DNA of 64,000 nt from Emergencia timonensis. Lineage in GTDB: Bacteria > Bacillota > Clostridia > Peptostreptococcales > Anaerovoracaceae. Shown here piece by piece: positions 50,273 to 59,309 of the stretch. The translations under genes were made by a program, and so were the position numbers. Positions within the stretch are counted from its first letter, which is position 1. The number at the start of each line of letters is the position of its first letter. The notes under the pieces are model-generated. The model saw only the letters and a list, made by a program, of their open reading frames with translations, did not search any database and was not told the origin of the DNA. The stretch covers positions 1,984,001 to 2,048,000 of the forward strand of contig NZ_FLKM01000009.1 in the NCBI RefSeq assembly GCF_900086585.1, written 5' to 3'.

Positions 50273-52058
50273 TCGCCTTACCTCTGTTTCCGCCCAGCAG
50301 ATAACCTATTAAGTCCTCTCTGCCAGCTTTTTTCAGGGCTTTGATCACAGTGTCTCTATTTTCCCGCTTGTTATAGTGGATCAGCGCCCTCTGCATTTTT
50401 TTCTCTTCCATGTCCTTGGCAACATACACCGGCTTCATGGAAAAAGGGTCTTTTTCAGTATAATACATACAGGTTGCCAAAGTGGCCGGCGTGGGGTAGA
50501 AATCCTGCACTTGATCCGGCACAAAGCCATATTCTTTTAAAAACAGCGCCAACTCTACAGCATCAGAAAGGGTGCTGCCAGGATGAGAACTGATCAAATA
50601 AGGAATCAAGTATTGCTTCATTCCCAGTTTCTCATTGACCTTTCTGTATTCCTCAGCAAAGTCGATGAATACCTGCTTCTCCGGCTTGCGCATATAATAG
50701 AGTACTCGGTCAGAAATATGCTCCGGCGCCACTTTCAGGGTGCCACTGACATGGTGCTGACATAGCTCTCTCAAAAAAGTCTTGTCTCTGTCAGCCATGA
50801 CATAGTCGTAGCGAATACCCGATCGGATAAATACTTTCTTGATTTTATCCAGGGATCTGACAGCCCGCAGCACTTCCAAATAGTCGCTGTGATCCACCTC
50901 CATGTTTTTGCATGGATGAGGGTAGAGGCAGTCCTTGTTCTTGCAGACACCGCTTTTTAACTGTTTCTTGCAGGCCGGTTCTCTGAAATTGGCTGTTGGA
51001 CCGCCGATATCGTGAATATAACCTTTAAAATCCTTTTTTGCAGTCAGTTTCTCTGCTTCTCTGACGATGGACTCCTTGCTGCGGCTTCTCACCTGCCTGC
51101 CCTGATGATAGGTCAGCGCGCAAAAACTGCAGCCGCCGAAACAGCCTCGACTGGACACGATGCTGAATTTAATTTCTCTAAATGCCGGTATACCGCCTTC
51201 TTCTTCATACATAGGATGATACTCATCTTCAAAGGGAAGTTCGTAGATGTCATCCAGTTCCGTACTGTCCAGTGGCGGCTGCGGCTGATTCTGGATTACA
51301 TATATCGTGTCCGTATATTTTTCCACCAGCCGCTTACCGTTAATATAGTCATTGCTTCTGTACTGCAGGGCAAAACTTTGACAGTAAGTCTCTTTGGAAT
51401 CTACAATCTGCTGAAAATCGGGCAGACGCAGCGTATCCTCGTCCATATCGGGGCGGCTGCTTTTATAGCAAGTTCCTCTGATCCAGCAGATATCGCCGAC
51501 GTCGATGCCTGACTCCAAAGCTTCTGCAATCTCCACAATCGTCCGCTCACCCATACCGTAAATCAAAAGATCCGCCTTGGCATCCAATAAGATGGATCGT
51601 CTCACTTTGTCGCTCCAGTAATCGTAGTGACCAAGCCGCCGCAGGCTGGCCTCAATGCCGCCGATTATGATTGGCACCTCTTTGTAAGCTTCTCTCGCTC
51701 TGTTGCTGTATACGATGACAGCACGGTCAGGTCTGCGCCCCGCTTTTCCGCCGGGCGCATAATCGTCTGCTTTCCGTCTGCGTTTAAAGACAGAGTAATT
51801 GTTGACCATGGAGTCTACTGTCCCACTGTTAATCAAAAACCCCAGTCGGGGTTTTCCAAAGCGCTTAAAGTCCTCCGCAGATTTAAAATCGGGCTGGGCC
51901 AAAACAGCTACCCGGTATCCCCTACTCTCCAGGAGCCTGCCGATGATTGCTGTGCCAAAGGAATGGTGATCCACATAACCGTCCCCTGTAACAAGGACGA
52001 AGTCCACCTGTTCCCATCCTCTCTCCGCCATATCTTCTCTTGTAACTGGTAAAAACAT
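50169..52058 (-). CDS. YgiQ family radical SAM protein
   Basis: A 629-residue radical SAM enzyme with an N-terminal cobalamin-binding-like domain and the cluster motif CFGGCSFCALTYHQGR (Cys306, Cys310, Cys313). KNKDCLYPHPC and VAPEHISDRVLYYMRKP are also family-typical. The ATG at 52058 follows GGAAAGGATCACT and is preferred to a TTG 15 bp upstream. The last 34 codons are basic and overlap the methyltransferase gene in another frame. The reaction of YgiQ proteins is not established. Confidence 0.92.
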   Translation of the reverse strand: MFLPVTREDMAERGWEQVDFVLVTGDGYVDHHSFGTAIIGRLLESRGYRVAVLAQPDFKSAEDFKRFGKPRLGFLINSGTVDSMVNNYSVFKRRRKADDYAPGGKAGRRPDRAVIVYSNRAREAYKEVPIIIGGIEASLRRLGHYDYWSDKVRRSILLDAKADLLIYGMGERTIVEIAEALESGIDVGDICWIRGTCYKSSRPDMDEDTLRLPDFQQIVDSKETYCQSFALQYRSNDYINGKRLVEKYTDTIYVIQNQPQPPLDSTELDDIYELPFEDEYHPMYEEEGGIPAFREIKFSIVSSRGCFGGCSFCALTYHQGRQVRSRSKESIVREAEKLTAKKDFKGYIHDIGGPTANFREPACKKQLKSGVCKNKDCLYPHPCKNMEVDHSDYLEVLRAVRSLDKIKKVFIRSGIRYDYVMADRDKTFLRELCQHHVSGTLKVAPEHISDRVLYYMRKPEKQVFIDFAEEYRKVNEKLGMKQYLIPYLISSHPGSTLSDAVELALFLKEYGFVPDQVQDFYPTPATLATCMYYTEKDPFSMKPVYVAKDMEEKKMQRALIHYNKRENRDTVIKALKKAGREDLIGYLLGGNRGKANESDKRIYKDRRGKSKTVQKRNRKTADSHGGSRR

Positions 52059-52080
52059 AGTGATCCTTTCCAAACAAACA

Positions 52081-52105
52081 AAGGGGCAGGCTTTGCCTGA
52101 CCCTT
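52081..52105 (-). terminator. intrinsic terminator after the BMP lipoprotein gene
   Basis: Stem AAGGGGCAGGC (52081-52091) and GCCTGACCCTT (52095-52105) with one mismatch, followed leftward by TGTTTGTTTG. Confidence 0.8.
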
Positions 52106-52115
52106 GATTTTAAGG

Positions 52116-53198
52116 TTAATTCATTGTAACATAAACGAAATTCAATTGTCTCTTCTGAATCAGCCCGCTGACTTTCTGAGCGTCTTCACTGGATGCAATT
52201 TTCAGCTCCCCGCTCTTCAGACTTTGATAGAGCGCATCATAACTCTCCTGCTCAAAAGCTTCAAATCGTGAAGTTTTTAAGGCAAGGCCCACTGCATCCT
52301 CAGCAATGCCTAATACTAGATTCTTGCCACCAGTAAATACTCCATTGTAAAATGCTGCAAGTTCCGCCTGCACAGCAATCCCGCATTCTTTCACTGTCGA
52401 AGTAAGAACATTTTTAGACGTGGCATTCCGATCATAGCCGCATCCGATGACCTTTGCTCCAGCAATATCTGCCTCTGCTTTGACGGAATCAAAGACTTCA
52501 TTTCCACAGGCGAATATCACCTCGGTTCCTTCTTCGTACCAGGTTTCCGCTTTCTTCTGAATCTTCGCAGCCGTATCGCCATCCTTCTTGTAGCTGTAGT
52601 TGACATCTACAGTAACGCCGATATCTTCCGCAGCATCATTGCAGCCTTGGATAAACCCATAACCATAGTTTTTCATCGATGCGGCGGCGCCGTCACCGAT
52701 AAAGCCTAGAGATCTGTAGCCATCTTCTACGGCTGCATAACCAGCCAGATAACCCAGCTCATTTTCTGCAAACTTTACGCCGATCGCGTTGGTTCCCGTC
52801 TTTTGGTTTCCTTTATCATCTGTCGGATATCCATCGATCAGGAGAAAGGTCTTGTCCCCATATTTCTCCTGGGCAGTGTAGATTACAGGTTCAAATTCCT
52901 GGCCGCAGCAGGCGATCACTGACGCGCCGCTTTGAATGGCCTGATCAATCTGTTCTAGTCTGGCATCCGTTGAATCTTCACGAGGTTCATAATATTTATA
53001 GGTGAGGCCGTTCTCCTCAGCATATTCTCGCAATCCCTCCCAGGTACTCTGATTATACGCTCCGTCATCGATGGAACTGGACTGAGACGTTGTTATCATG
53101 GCAATTTCATAGGTACTGGTATTTTTCTCTTCTTTGCTGCAAGAAAAGAAGGTGACTACCAGTACAACACACATTACTAGTACGAATAGTTTCTTCAT
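52116..53198 (-). CDS. BMP family substrate-binding lipoprotein
   Basis: A 360-residue lipoprotein with signal peptide and lipobox VTFFSC (Cys20). The body matches the BMP/PnrA family of nucleoside or simple-sugar binding proteins: DDGAYNQSTWEGL, CCGQEFEP, GYLAGYAAVEDG, VIFACGNEVFDSV. The ATG at 53198 has GGAGGG seven bases upstream. No permease or ATPase gene is next to it, so it is an orphan binding protein or sensor. A terminator follows. Confidence 0.88.
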   Translation of the reverse strand: MKKLFVLVMCVVLVVTFFSCSKEEKNTSTYEIAMITTSQSSSIDDGAYNQSTWEGLREYAEENGLTYKYYEPREDSTDARLEQIDQAIQSGASVIACCGQEFEPVIYTAQEKYGDKTFLLIDGYPTDDKGNQKTGTNAIGVKFAENELGYLAGYAAVEDGYRSLGFIGDGAAASMKNYGYGFIQGCNDAAEDIGVTVDVNYSYKKDGDTAAKIQKKAETWYEEGTEVIFACGNEVFDSVKAEADIAGAKVIGCGYDRNATSKNVLTSTVKECGIAVQAELAAFYNGVFTGGKNLVLGIAEDAVGLALKTSRFEAFEQESYDALYQSLKSGELKIASSEDAQKVSGLIQKRQLNFVYVTMN

Positions 53199-53260
53199 TT
53201 GCATTCCCTCCAAATTTAGCGTTTTAATTCTTCCCATTAACATTATAGTCTAAGACGCAT

Positions 53261-53896
53261 TTATTTAAAAGGATTTTTTCTCTGGAGGATTTCTATGAAA
53301 TTCTCGGTAATCCTGGCTGTCAATCCCCAGATAATTCTGCCGTCGATGTCATAGATTGGAATCTGCCAATCTCCGACCCGCCACTGATAGTCCCTGCCGA
53401 TGCCGACTTTCTCATAGGGAAAGTTTTCATCGATGTCTGTAAAGATGTTTTCGCTGTGGACCTCCGGCGGGTTCTCTACAAACTGCTCCAAAGGCACCAA
53501 AAAAATCTCGTCAACCTCTTCGTGAGCCAAATTTGCCTGTTGATACACTTCGTAAGGAATAATCCCCATATAAGTGAATAGGGTATAGTTCGCATAACCG
53601 TAAAGAGTATCCCCTTGGCCGATCACCTCAATACGCTCTATTGGCACGCCGATTTCTTCAAAGGTCTCTCGTAGCGCTGTATCTCTCGGATTCTCGCCCC
53701 TTTCCACATGTCCGCCTGGAAAGCAAACCTCTCCTGGTTGGGACTGCATGTTCTTCGCTCTCACCTCAAATAATAGGTGCACCCGTCCGTCTTTCTCGAC
53801 AAAAGGAACCAGAACAGAGAAAAACCTGTGTTTGCCGATGGGTCTTGCATCCCAATCCCTGTAGATGGCTCGAATGTTATCTAGTGTAAAACTCAT
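53261..53896 (-). CDS. Nudix hydrolase, CoA-diphosphatase type
   Basis: A 211-residue Nudix protein. The Nudix box GHVERGENPRDTALRETFEEIGV is complete, and the preceding LLFEVRAKNMQSQPGEVCFPGG resembles the extra motif of CoA pyrophosphatases (split here for reading). It probably cleaves CoA or its derivatives to phosphopantetheine and 3',5'-ADP. Single-gene unit upstream of the BMP gene on the same strand. Confidence 0.85.
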   Translation of the reverse strand: MSFTLDNIRAIYRDWDARPIGKHRFFSVLVPFVEKDGRVHLLFEVRAKNMQSQPGEVCFPGGHVERGENPRDTALRETFEEIGVPIERIEVIGQGDTLYGYANYTLFTYMGIIPYEVYQQANLAHEEVDEIFLVPLEQFVENPPEVHSENIFTDIDENFPYEKVGIGRDYQWRVGDWQIPIYDIDGRIIWGLTARITENFIEILQRKNPFK

Positions 53897-53984
53897 ATGC
53901 TTGTCTATAATCCCCCTTTATATAAATTAACATTATAAAAAACGTGGCCATACGTCCTTCTGACCATATTTCCTGAAGATTCCT

Positions 53985-54130
53985 GTTTCCACATGTCGCC
54001 CACAAGGGGCGACGATTCGCAAGGTCCGTTTTTTGCCGTTTCGCTCCAGCTTTAGCTGGCCTGGCGAAACGGACAGCGAAAGGCGCGTTAGCGACTGGAG
54101 GAGTGAGCAAAGCGAACGATGAAACATACG
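53985..54130. repeat. hairpin-rich extragenic element C
   Basis: Lies in the 313-bp gap between the Nudix gene and the P-loop gene. It has a strong stem CCGTTTCGC (54036-54044) and GCGAAACGG (54064-54072) with an inner AGCT/AGCT pair, and on the minus strand shares CGTATG, CTCCTCC and CGCTGTCCGTTTCGCC with element B in the same order. Thus it seems to belong to one dispersed repeat family. The rest of the gap shows no gene. Confidence 0.6.
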
Positions 54131-54172
54131 GAGATTCCTCCTTCGGACGATATTTTCTAGGAATTAAAAATA

Positions 54173-54192
54173 AGGGGCGGTAATCCGCCCCT
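54173..54192 (-). terminator. intrinsic terminator after the small P-loop gene
   Basis: A perfect 8-bp stem AGGGGCGG (54173-54180) and CCGCCCCT (54185-54192) with TAAT loop; leftward it is followed by TATTTTTAATT. Confidence 0.9.
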
Positions 54193-54209
54193 ATCCCTGT
54201 CAAGATAAA

Positions 54210-54632
54210 TTAGTTAAGTACTTCATATTCTGAGAAATCCACACCAATCATTTCTTCTTTTTCTGCGCTGAGGCTTACTACGAAGTCCATTCCATAATTC
54301 TTTGAAATGACTTTCAGTCTGCCAAGGAATTCAGGAATATCTCCTAATGAAAAATCTGCATGCTTGAGAATACTATCGATGTAAACAGTCTCGATATCGT
54401 GATCGGAACTGATAATTCCATAAATAAAGCCGATATATTCATCACTGTTTGTGACGTGCTCGTATTCTTCCATGCAGACTACTCTGATCTTATATTTCAA
54501 ATCGTACATCAATCTTGAATTCTTATTGATAAAGATAAGGCTTCCATTGCTCGTCTCCACCTGCTCGTTTGCAAGATCGATCATTTGTTTTGTTTTTCCT
54601 GTTCCTTTATGTCCCACCAATAATTTAACCAT
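54210..54632 (-). CDS. small P-loop ATP-binding protein
   Basis: A 140-residue protein with Walker A GHKGTGKT at residues 7-14 right after the start MVKLLV, and an acidic strand TVYIDSILKHAD (about 83-94) in the place of Walker B. The rest alternates strands and helices as in a minimal RecA-like fold. Conserved proteins like this are often labelled PilT-like in Clostridia, without proof; no retraction-ATPase motifs are seen here. It stands alone, with its own terminator. Confidence 0.7.
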   Translation of the reverse strand: MVKLLVGHKGTGKTKQMIDLANEQVETSNGSLIFINKNSRLMYDLKYKIRVVCMEEYEHVTNSDEYIGFIYGIISSDHDIETVYIDSILKHADFSLGDIPEFLGRLKVISKNYGMDFVVSLSAEKEEMIGVDFSEYEVLN

Positions 54633-54731
54633 GATTATTGTCCTCCCGTTCTTTTGTATTATTGTTATTATACACTAACCCTGAATCACATTCAATGTTT
54701 TTTTAGATAAAATACAAATGGAAAAAAATAT

Positions 54732-54763
54732 GCAGAGAAAGCCGTAAAAACTGCCTTCTCTGC
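54732..54763 (-). terminator. intrinsic terminator after the YfcC-type transporter
   Basis: Stem GCAGAGAA (54732-54739) and TTCTCTGC (54756-54763); leftward it is followed by ATATTTTTTTCC. Confidence 0.8.
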
Positions 54764-54787
54764 AAAAAACATCCTAATGTGTATGGA

Positions 54788-56335
54788 TTAAACGATACCG
54801 ACATATGGCGCGATAGAAATGATGACTGCCGCAACCACTAGAATTGGTACCAGAATCTTCGCCCACTGCTTGATAAATACATTGTACGGTACGCCCGACA
54901 TCTCACAGATACCCATGTTGGTGGATTCCGGATAATGTCCGCAGACGAAGTTGATGCCGCAGGTGAATACAGACAATAACACTGTCTGACCGCCCAGGGA
55001 ACCAGCGCTGGAAGATGCAAACAGGGTGAAAGCCAGTACGCCGAAAATCGGCATGGTGATTCCCGCAACACCACTTGTAGACTGCAGGAAAATACCGATT
55101 AGCAGATATACAAGGATACCAGCAACGACAAAAGCCCAAAGCGGTACGCTGCTGAGAATGTTCTGGATCCAGTAGATAAACGTAATGCTCATACCTTCTT
55201 CACTGGAACCCATGAAGATAGAGATTCCTCTGGATGCAGCCAGTACCAATACTACGCCTACCAGGTCTCTTGCACCTTCTGCAAAGACAGATACGAATTG
55301 TTTTTCTCCCATTCTGTTGATCACGGCTACGACGATAGCGCCGATCAGCCATACAGTTGAAAATTCGTTAAAATACCAATCTCCGAACGGCATAAATTTG
55401 TCGGTTCCTACGAAGTTTCCGAGGAAGCTGCCGCTGATGGCGTTCTGCAGGCCATTGACGATGTCATAAGCTGTGCCGTCTCCCACAGGAATGGAGCCCC
55501 AAGGGATATAACCGATGATGCAGATCAGGATCATGATGATAAATACAGCCAGAGAGGCCTTGCGGCGTCCAGTCAGTTCTGTGTTTCCCGACTCTGTCTC
55601 TGCCAGAGCAGTATGCGTGTCCAGTCCCGCCACACAGGAGAGATCTGGATTCTTCTTTACTTTGTTGGCGTATTTGATGACAGAGAAAATACCCATCGCC
55701 AGCATGACGACAAAGAGCAGCAGTCTCAGAGTAATCCCGGAGCCAAGGGACAGCTCGTCGTTGCCGATGGCTGCAACGGCTGCACCGATAGAATAAGGGT
55801 TGACCACACTGGCCATGTTGCCGACGGTGGCGCCGATCAAAATAACCATCATACCGGTGACGACATCATAACCGGCTGATACAAAGAGTGGAATAATGAC
55901 GATTGCATAAGCAGGAAGTTCTTCCCATGCTCCATAAACAGTACCCATCAAAGCGAACACGAACATCAGAATGGTGATGAGGGTGTTTCCTTTGAAACGT
56001 TTTACCAATCCGCCGATACCTGCATCAAGGGCACCTGTGCTGTTGAGCACAGCAAGAAAGCCTCCAGAAATCAGAATCGTAATGGCGATATCTGCAGCAG
56101 AGATGAATCCTTCGATTGGGGCTAAGAAAAAGTCCCACAATCCTACTGGATTTGTCCCCGCATTTTGTATAATGTTACCATCAGCATCGAAAGCTGCGTT
56201 GAAATGGATGATGTTTTCGCCAGCGTCATTGGTGGTAACCACAGACGTCGGTACAAACCAGGTCAAAACAGCGACAATCGCCAGGAATATCATTACGATT
56301 GTCAAAGCTGAAGGCATTTTAAATGTCTTTTTCAT
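54788..56335 (-). CDS. YfcC-family transporter
   Basis: A 515-residue membrane protein with about twelve helices, of the YfcC/C4-dicarboxylate-carrier-like (DcuC/AbgT-related) group. Typical segments are LTWFVPTSVV near the start, GTVYGAWEELPAYAIVIIPL, ATVGNMASVVNPYSIG and LQSTSGVAGITMPIFG. Such carriers move basic amino acids, peptides or dicarboxylates. It is the last gene of a leftward block of M20 peptidases, and follows the dipeptidase gene by 44 bp, so a peptide or amino-acid substrate is likely. Confidence 0.85.
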   Translation of the reverse strand: MKKTFKMPSALTIVMIFLAIVAVLTWFVPTSVVTTNDAGENIIHFNAAFDADGNIIQNAGTNPVGLWDFFLAPIEGFISAADIAITILISGGFLAVLNSTGALDAGIGGLVKRFKGNTLITILMFVFALMGTVYGAWEELPAYAIVIIPLFVSAGYDVVTGMMVILIGATVGNMASVVNPYSIGAAVAAIGNDELSLGSGITLRLLLFVVMLAMGIFSVIKYANKVKKNPDLSCVAGLDTHTALAETESGNTELTGRRKASLAVFIIMILICIIGYIPWGSIPVGDGTAYDIVNGLQNAISGSFLGNFVGTDKFMPFGDWYFNEFSTVWLIGAIVVAVINRMGEKQFVSVFAEGARDLVGVVLVLAASRGISIFMGSSEEGMSITFIYWIQNILSSVPLWAFVVAGILVYLLIGIFLQSTSGVAGITMPIFGVLAFTLFASSSAGSLGGQTVLLSVFTCGINFVCGHYPESTNMGICEMSGVPYNVFIKQWAKILVPILVVAAVIISIAPYVGIV

Positions 56336-56379
56336 GATAGTTTCTCCTAATACATATATTTTTTCTTTTGTATGTTTTC

Positions 56380-57750
56380 TTATTTAGCAAGCTGGTAGAT
56401 CGCCTCAAGGCAGATTTTCAGCCAGATTTCCAGGTTAGAAAGTTCCAGGCATTCATTGGCCTGATGCATGGTATCCTCCTGGTCTGGAAGCAGGCAGCCG
56501 AAAGCGACACAGTTATTCATGGTTCTGGAATAGGTCGCGCCGCCTGATGACATCGGCTGGCTTTCTGTATCTCCAGTAACCTTTCTGTAAGCTTCCATCA
56601 GCGTCGTCACCAGCTCAGAGTCCTTCGGTACGTAAAGGGAATTTTCCTTCGATGCAACTTCGTAGTGGTAGCCGCTGTTTTTCAGAGCAGCCTGTACCTT
56701 TTCCTCGATTTCTTCTATTGGTAAGCTGACAGGAACTCTACTGTCACAGTAGAGGTTCAGCTTTCCATCTTTGACAAAGATTCTTCCGATGTTCAACGTT
56801 AAAGCGCCGGAATCTTCATCAGAAACTGCGATGCCCATTTTTTCACCGTACAGAGAAGTTCCAAAATAATCGTTATAAAATGTAATAATTTCTTTGAGTT
56901 CACCCTCAACAGGCAGCTTAGACAGCAGCTGCATCATATAGCTGACAGCATTCTTACCTTTCTGCAGATTCATTGCATGAGCGCTGATTCCCTTCGTATG
57001 CAGGACCAGTTTGCCATCCGCAGCTTCATAAGCATAGATAGAAGGGTCTTCACTTTCTGAGATGGCTTTTTTCAACGCTTCTTCCATTTCCAGGGGTAGT
57101 GAAACCTTGGCAGAAGAAGGTACAGAGTTAAAGGCGCCGCCGCCTTCTATTTCGATATCTTCTTTGATCGGTCTTGTCAGTATGTACTGCAGCATCCCCA
57201 TTTCCGCGTAGGTTACTGGAAACTCTGCGTCTGGTGAAAAGGCCAGGGTCGGAAGTTCCGGTTTTACTTCCTTCAGGTAATACTCCATGCATTTCCAATC
57301 GGTTTCCTCGTTGGTTCCGAGAATGATACGGATTCTCTTGCTCAAAGGCACATTTAAGTCCTTGAGTATCTTCATCGCATAAAGGCAAGTCAACACAGGT
57401 CCTTTGTCATCCAGAGTTCCTCTGCCCCAAATTTTTCCGTCCTTGATGAGGCCTCCCCACGGATCACTTTCCCAGCCGTCTCCAGCAGGAACAACGTCAA
57501 CATGTCCTAAAATGCCGATGAGTTCTTCCCCTTCGCCATATTCGATGTGACCGACATAGTTATCGAAATTCTCGGTCTTAAAGCCCATCGCTTCACCCAT
57601 TTTCAGAGCTTCCTGCAGGGCCTTTGCCGGACCTTCTCCAAAAGGCATTCCCGGCTTTGGTTCTCCTTCGACACTGTTAATTCTGCAGAGAACAGAAATA
57701 TCACGAGCCAAAGGTTCCATGGAATCTTTAATTGCTTTTGTAAAATCCAT
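56380..57750 (-). CDS. M20 dipeptidase, PepV/Sapep type
   Basis: A 456-residue metallo-dipeptidase. The metal site motifs are GHVDVVPAGDGW (His and Asp), the GRGTLDDKGP loop with the bridging Asp, TNEETDWKC with the general-base Glu, and SPDAEFPVT. A lid domain (about 180-330) with HAMNLQKGKNA gives the PepV-like substrate specificity for short peptides. It precedes the YfcC-type transporter and probably hydrolyses what that carrier imports. Confidence 0.92.
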   Translation of the reverse strand: MDFTKAIKDSMEPLARDISVLCRINSVEGEPKPGMPFGEGPAKALQEALKMGEAMGFKTENFDNYVGHIEYGEGEELIGILGHVDVVPAGDGWESDPWGGLIKDGKIWGRGTLDDKGPVLTCLYAMKILKDLNVPLSKRIRIILGTNEETDWKCMEYYLKEVKPELPTLAFSPDAEFPVTYAEMGMLQYILTRPIKEDIEIEGGGAFNSVPSSAKVSLPLEMEEALKKAISESEDPSIYAYEAADGKLVLHTKGISAHAMNLQKGKNAVSYMMQLLSKLPVEGELKEIITFYNDYFGTSLYGEKMGIAVSDEDSGALTLNIGRIFVKDGKLNLYCDSRVPVSLPIEEIEEKVQAALKNSGYHYEVASKENSLYVPKDSELVTTLMEAYRKVTGDTESQPMSSGGATYSRTMNNCVAFGCLLPDQEDTMHQANECLELSNLEIWLKICLEAIYQLAK

Positions 57751-58019
57751 AAAAATCCTTCCTTTTAATTTGTATAATCTAAAATTAAGACACAGAATAT
57801 TTTATTTTTATTTCACCAATAATGCAAGTGAATTCGTTTAGAAATCCTTGGAAATTCAATATTTTAACTTTTACAACAAAAAAAATTGGTCAAATTTGTT
57901 CATTATCATAATTGAAAGTTTTTCGCAATTTATAAAATGCAGACAAAGTATAACTATGAGAGCCGTGGCTGCACAGACAAGATTGTCATTCTCTCTGAAA
58001 GAACTGTTTGGGAACAGCG

Positions 58020-58059
58020 GACACAAAAAGAACGGCAATATTGCCGTTCTTTTTGTGTC
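58020..58059 (-). terminator. 40-bp perfect palindromic terminator
   Basis: A perfect 20-base arm palindrome centred on GGCAATATTGCC, with AAAAAG and CTTTTT flanks, one base beyond the stop of the leftward amidohydrolase gene. The gap 57751-58019 upstream of the dipeptidase shows no gene and no clear promoter. Confidence 0.85.
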
Positions 58060-58060
58060 G

Positions 58061-59230
58061 TTATGGTCGTGCGTTAAAATCCATTGCAACCTGTGCGTAG
58101 AGCATGGCTCCTTTGATGAGAGCGCTTTCGTCTACGCAGAATTTGCCGGAGTGCTGCGGCCAGACAGCCCCGCAAGCCTCGTTTCCTACCCCGAGAAGCG
58201 CAACGGCTCCCGGAACCTGCTGCATAAAGAAGGCAAAATCTTCTCCTCCCATGGTTGCCTCTGCTGATACCGGGGCCTCTTCTCCCATAATTGTCTTTGC
58301 TGCTTCACATGCAATTGACGACATCATTTCGTCGTTTATCGTCGGCGGAACTAATCTGATATTCTCCACCTCTGCCTCTGCGCGGAATACCTTGGCAGTA
58401 TCCTTCGCAATACTTTCAATTCTCTCTGGGAGCAGTTCCCAAGTCTCGTTGCTGAAGCAGCGAGAAGTGCCTTCCAAAACCGCATTTTCTGCTACTACGT
58501 TCCAGCGAGTGCCGACATCCATCCGTCCCACGGTTACGACTGCAGAATCTACCGGCGCAATTTCACGGCTGACAATCGTCTGCAGGTTATTGACGATGGC
58601 AGAAGATACCACTGCCGCGTCAATGCACTGATGAGGAGCTGCGCCGTGGCCGCCCTTTCCCGTGACACGAATCGTAAACTGATCGGCTGATGCCATTCTC
58701 GGTCCAGGTTCGCAGCTGATATGTCCTGCAGGAACGTCGGACCACACGTGGATGCCAAAGCAGCCGTCAACACCTTCTAAAGCCCCGTTCTCTATCATAG
58801 ATTTTGCGCCTTTGGCGACCTCTTCAGCCGGCTGAAATGCCAGCTTTACGGTTCCGCACAGTTCTGATTTCATATCGTTTAGAATATGTGCTGCGGTCAG
58901 CATCATGGACGTATGACAGTCATGGCCGCAGGCATGCATGACTCCTTCGTTTTTGCTGGCAAAAGAATGCCCCGTATCCTCTTGTACCGTCAGGGCGTCC
59001 ATATCTCCGCGAATCAAAATAGTCTTTCCCGGCTTTGCGCCCTTTATGGTGGCGAGAACTCCCGTTTCCAGACCGCAGGCTTTCCACGGCACGCCGATTT
59101 TGTCCAGTTCCTCTTTTACCACTTTGCTGGTGTTAAATTCAAACTCGCTGATTTCAGGGTTCTCATGAAAATAACGGCGTTTTTCGATTTGATAGTCGCT
59201 GTATTTGGCAGCTGTTTCTAAAATATTCAT
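58061..59230 (-). CDS. M20 family amidohydrolase (second)
   Basis: A 389-residue metallo-amidohydrolase of the IAA-amino-acid hydrolase / aminoacylase type. Motifs are RGDMDAL, HACGHDCHTSMML, FQPAEE with the catalytic Glu, GIHVWSD, and GGEDFAFF near the end. The ATG at 59230 has AGGTGATAAA upstream. It hydrolyses N-acyl amino acids or similar amides. It lies 79 bp behind a membrane-transporter gene and shares the block with a paralogue at 60601-61788. Confidence 0.92.
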   Translation of the reverse strand: MNILETAAKYSDYQIEKRRYFHENPEISEFEFNTSKVVKEELDKIGVPWKACGLETGVLATIKGAKPGKTILIRGDMDALTVQEDTGHSFASKNEGVMHACGHDCHTSMMLTAAHILNDMKSELCGTVKLAFQPAEEVAKGAKSMIENGALEGVDGCFGIHVWSDVPAGHISCEPGPRMASADQFTIRVTGKGGHGAAPHQCIDAAVVSSAIVNNLQTIVSREIAPVDSAVVTVGRMDVGTRWNVVAENAVLEGTSRCFSNETWELLPERIESIAKDTAKVFRAEAEVENIRLVPPTINDEMMSSIACEAAKTIMGEEAPVSAEATMGGEDFAFFMQQVPGAVALLGVGNEACGAVWPQHSGKFCVDESALIKGAMLYAQVAMDFNARP

Positions 59231-59309
59231 TTTATCACCTAATTTCGTTGTTATTTTAAATGCATAAGAGAACCACATCAGATGTGATTCTCTTAAATGT
59301 ATAGAACTA

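Noticed and set aside
54210..54632. Pilus retraction ATPase PilT
   Set aside because: Only a Walker A and a minimal P-loop fold are visible; the protein is far too short and lacks the Asp and His boxes of PilT.
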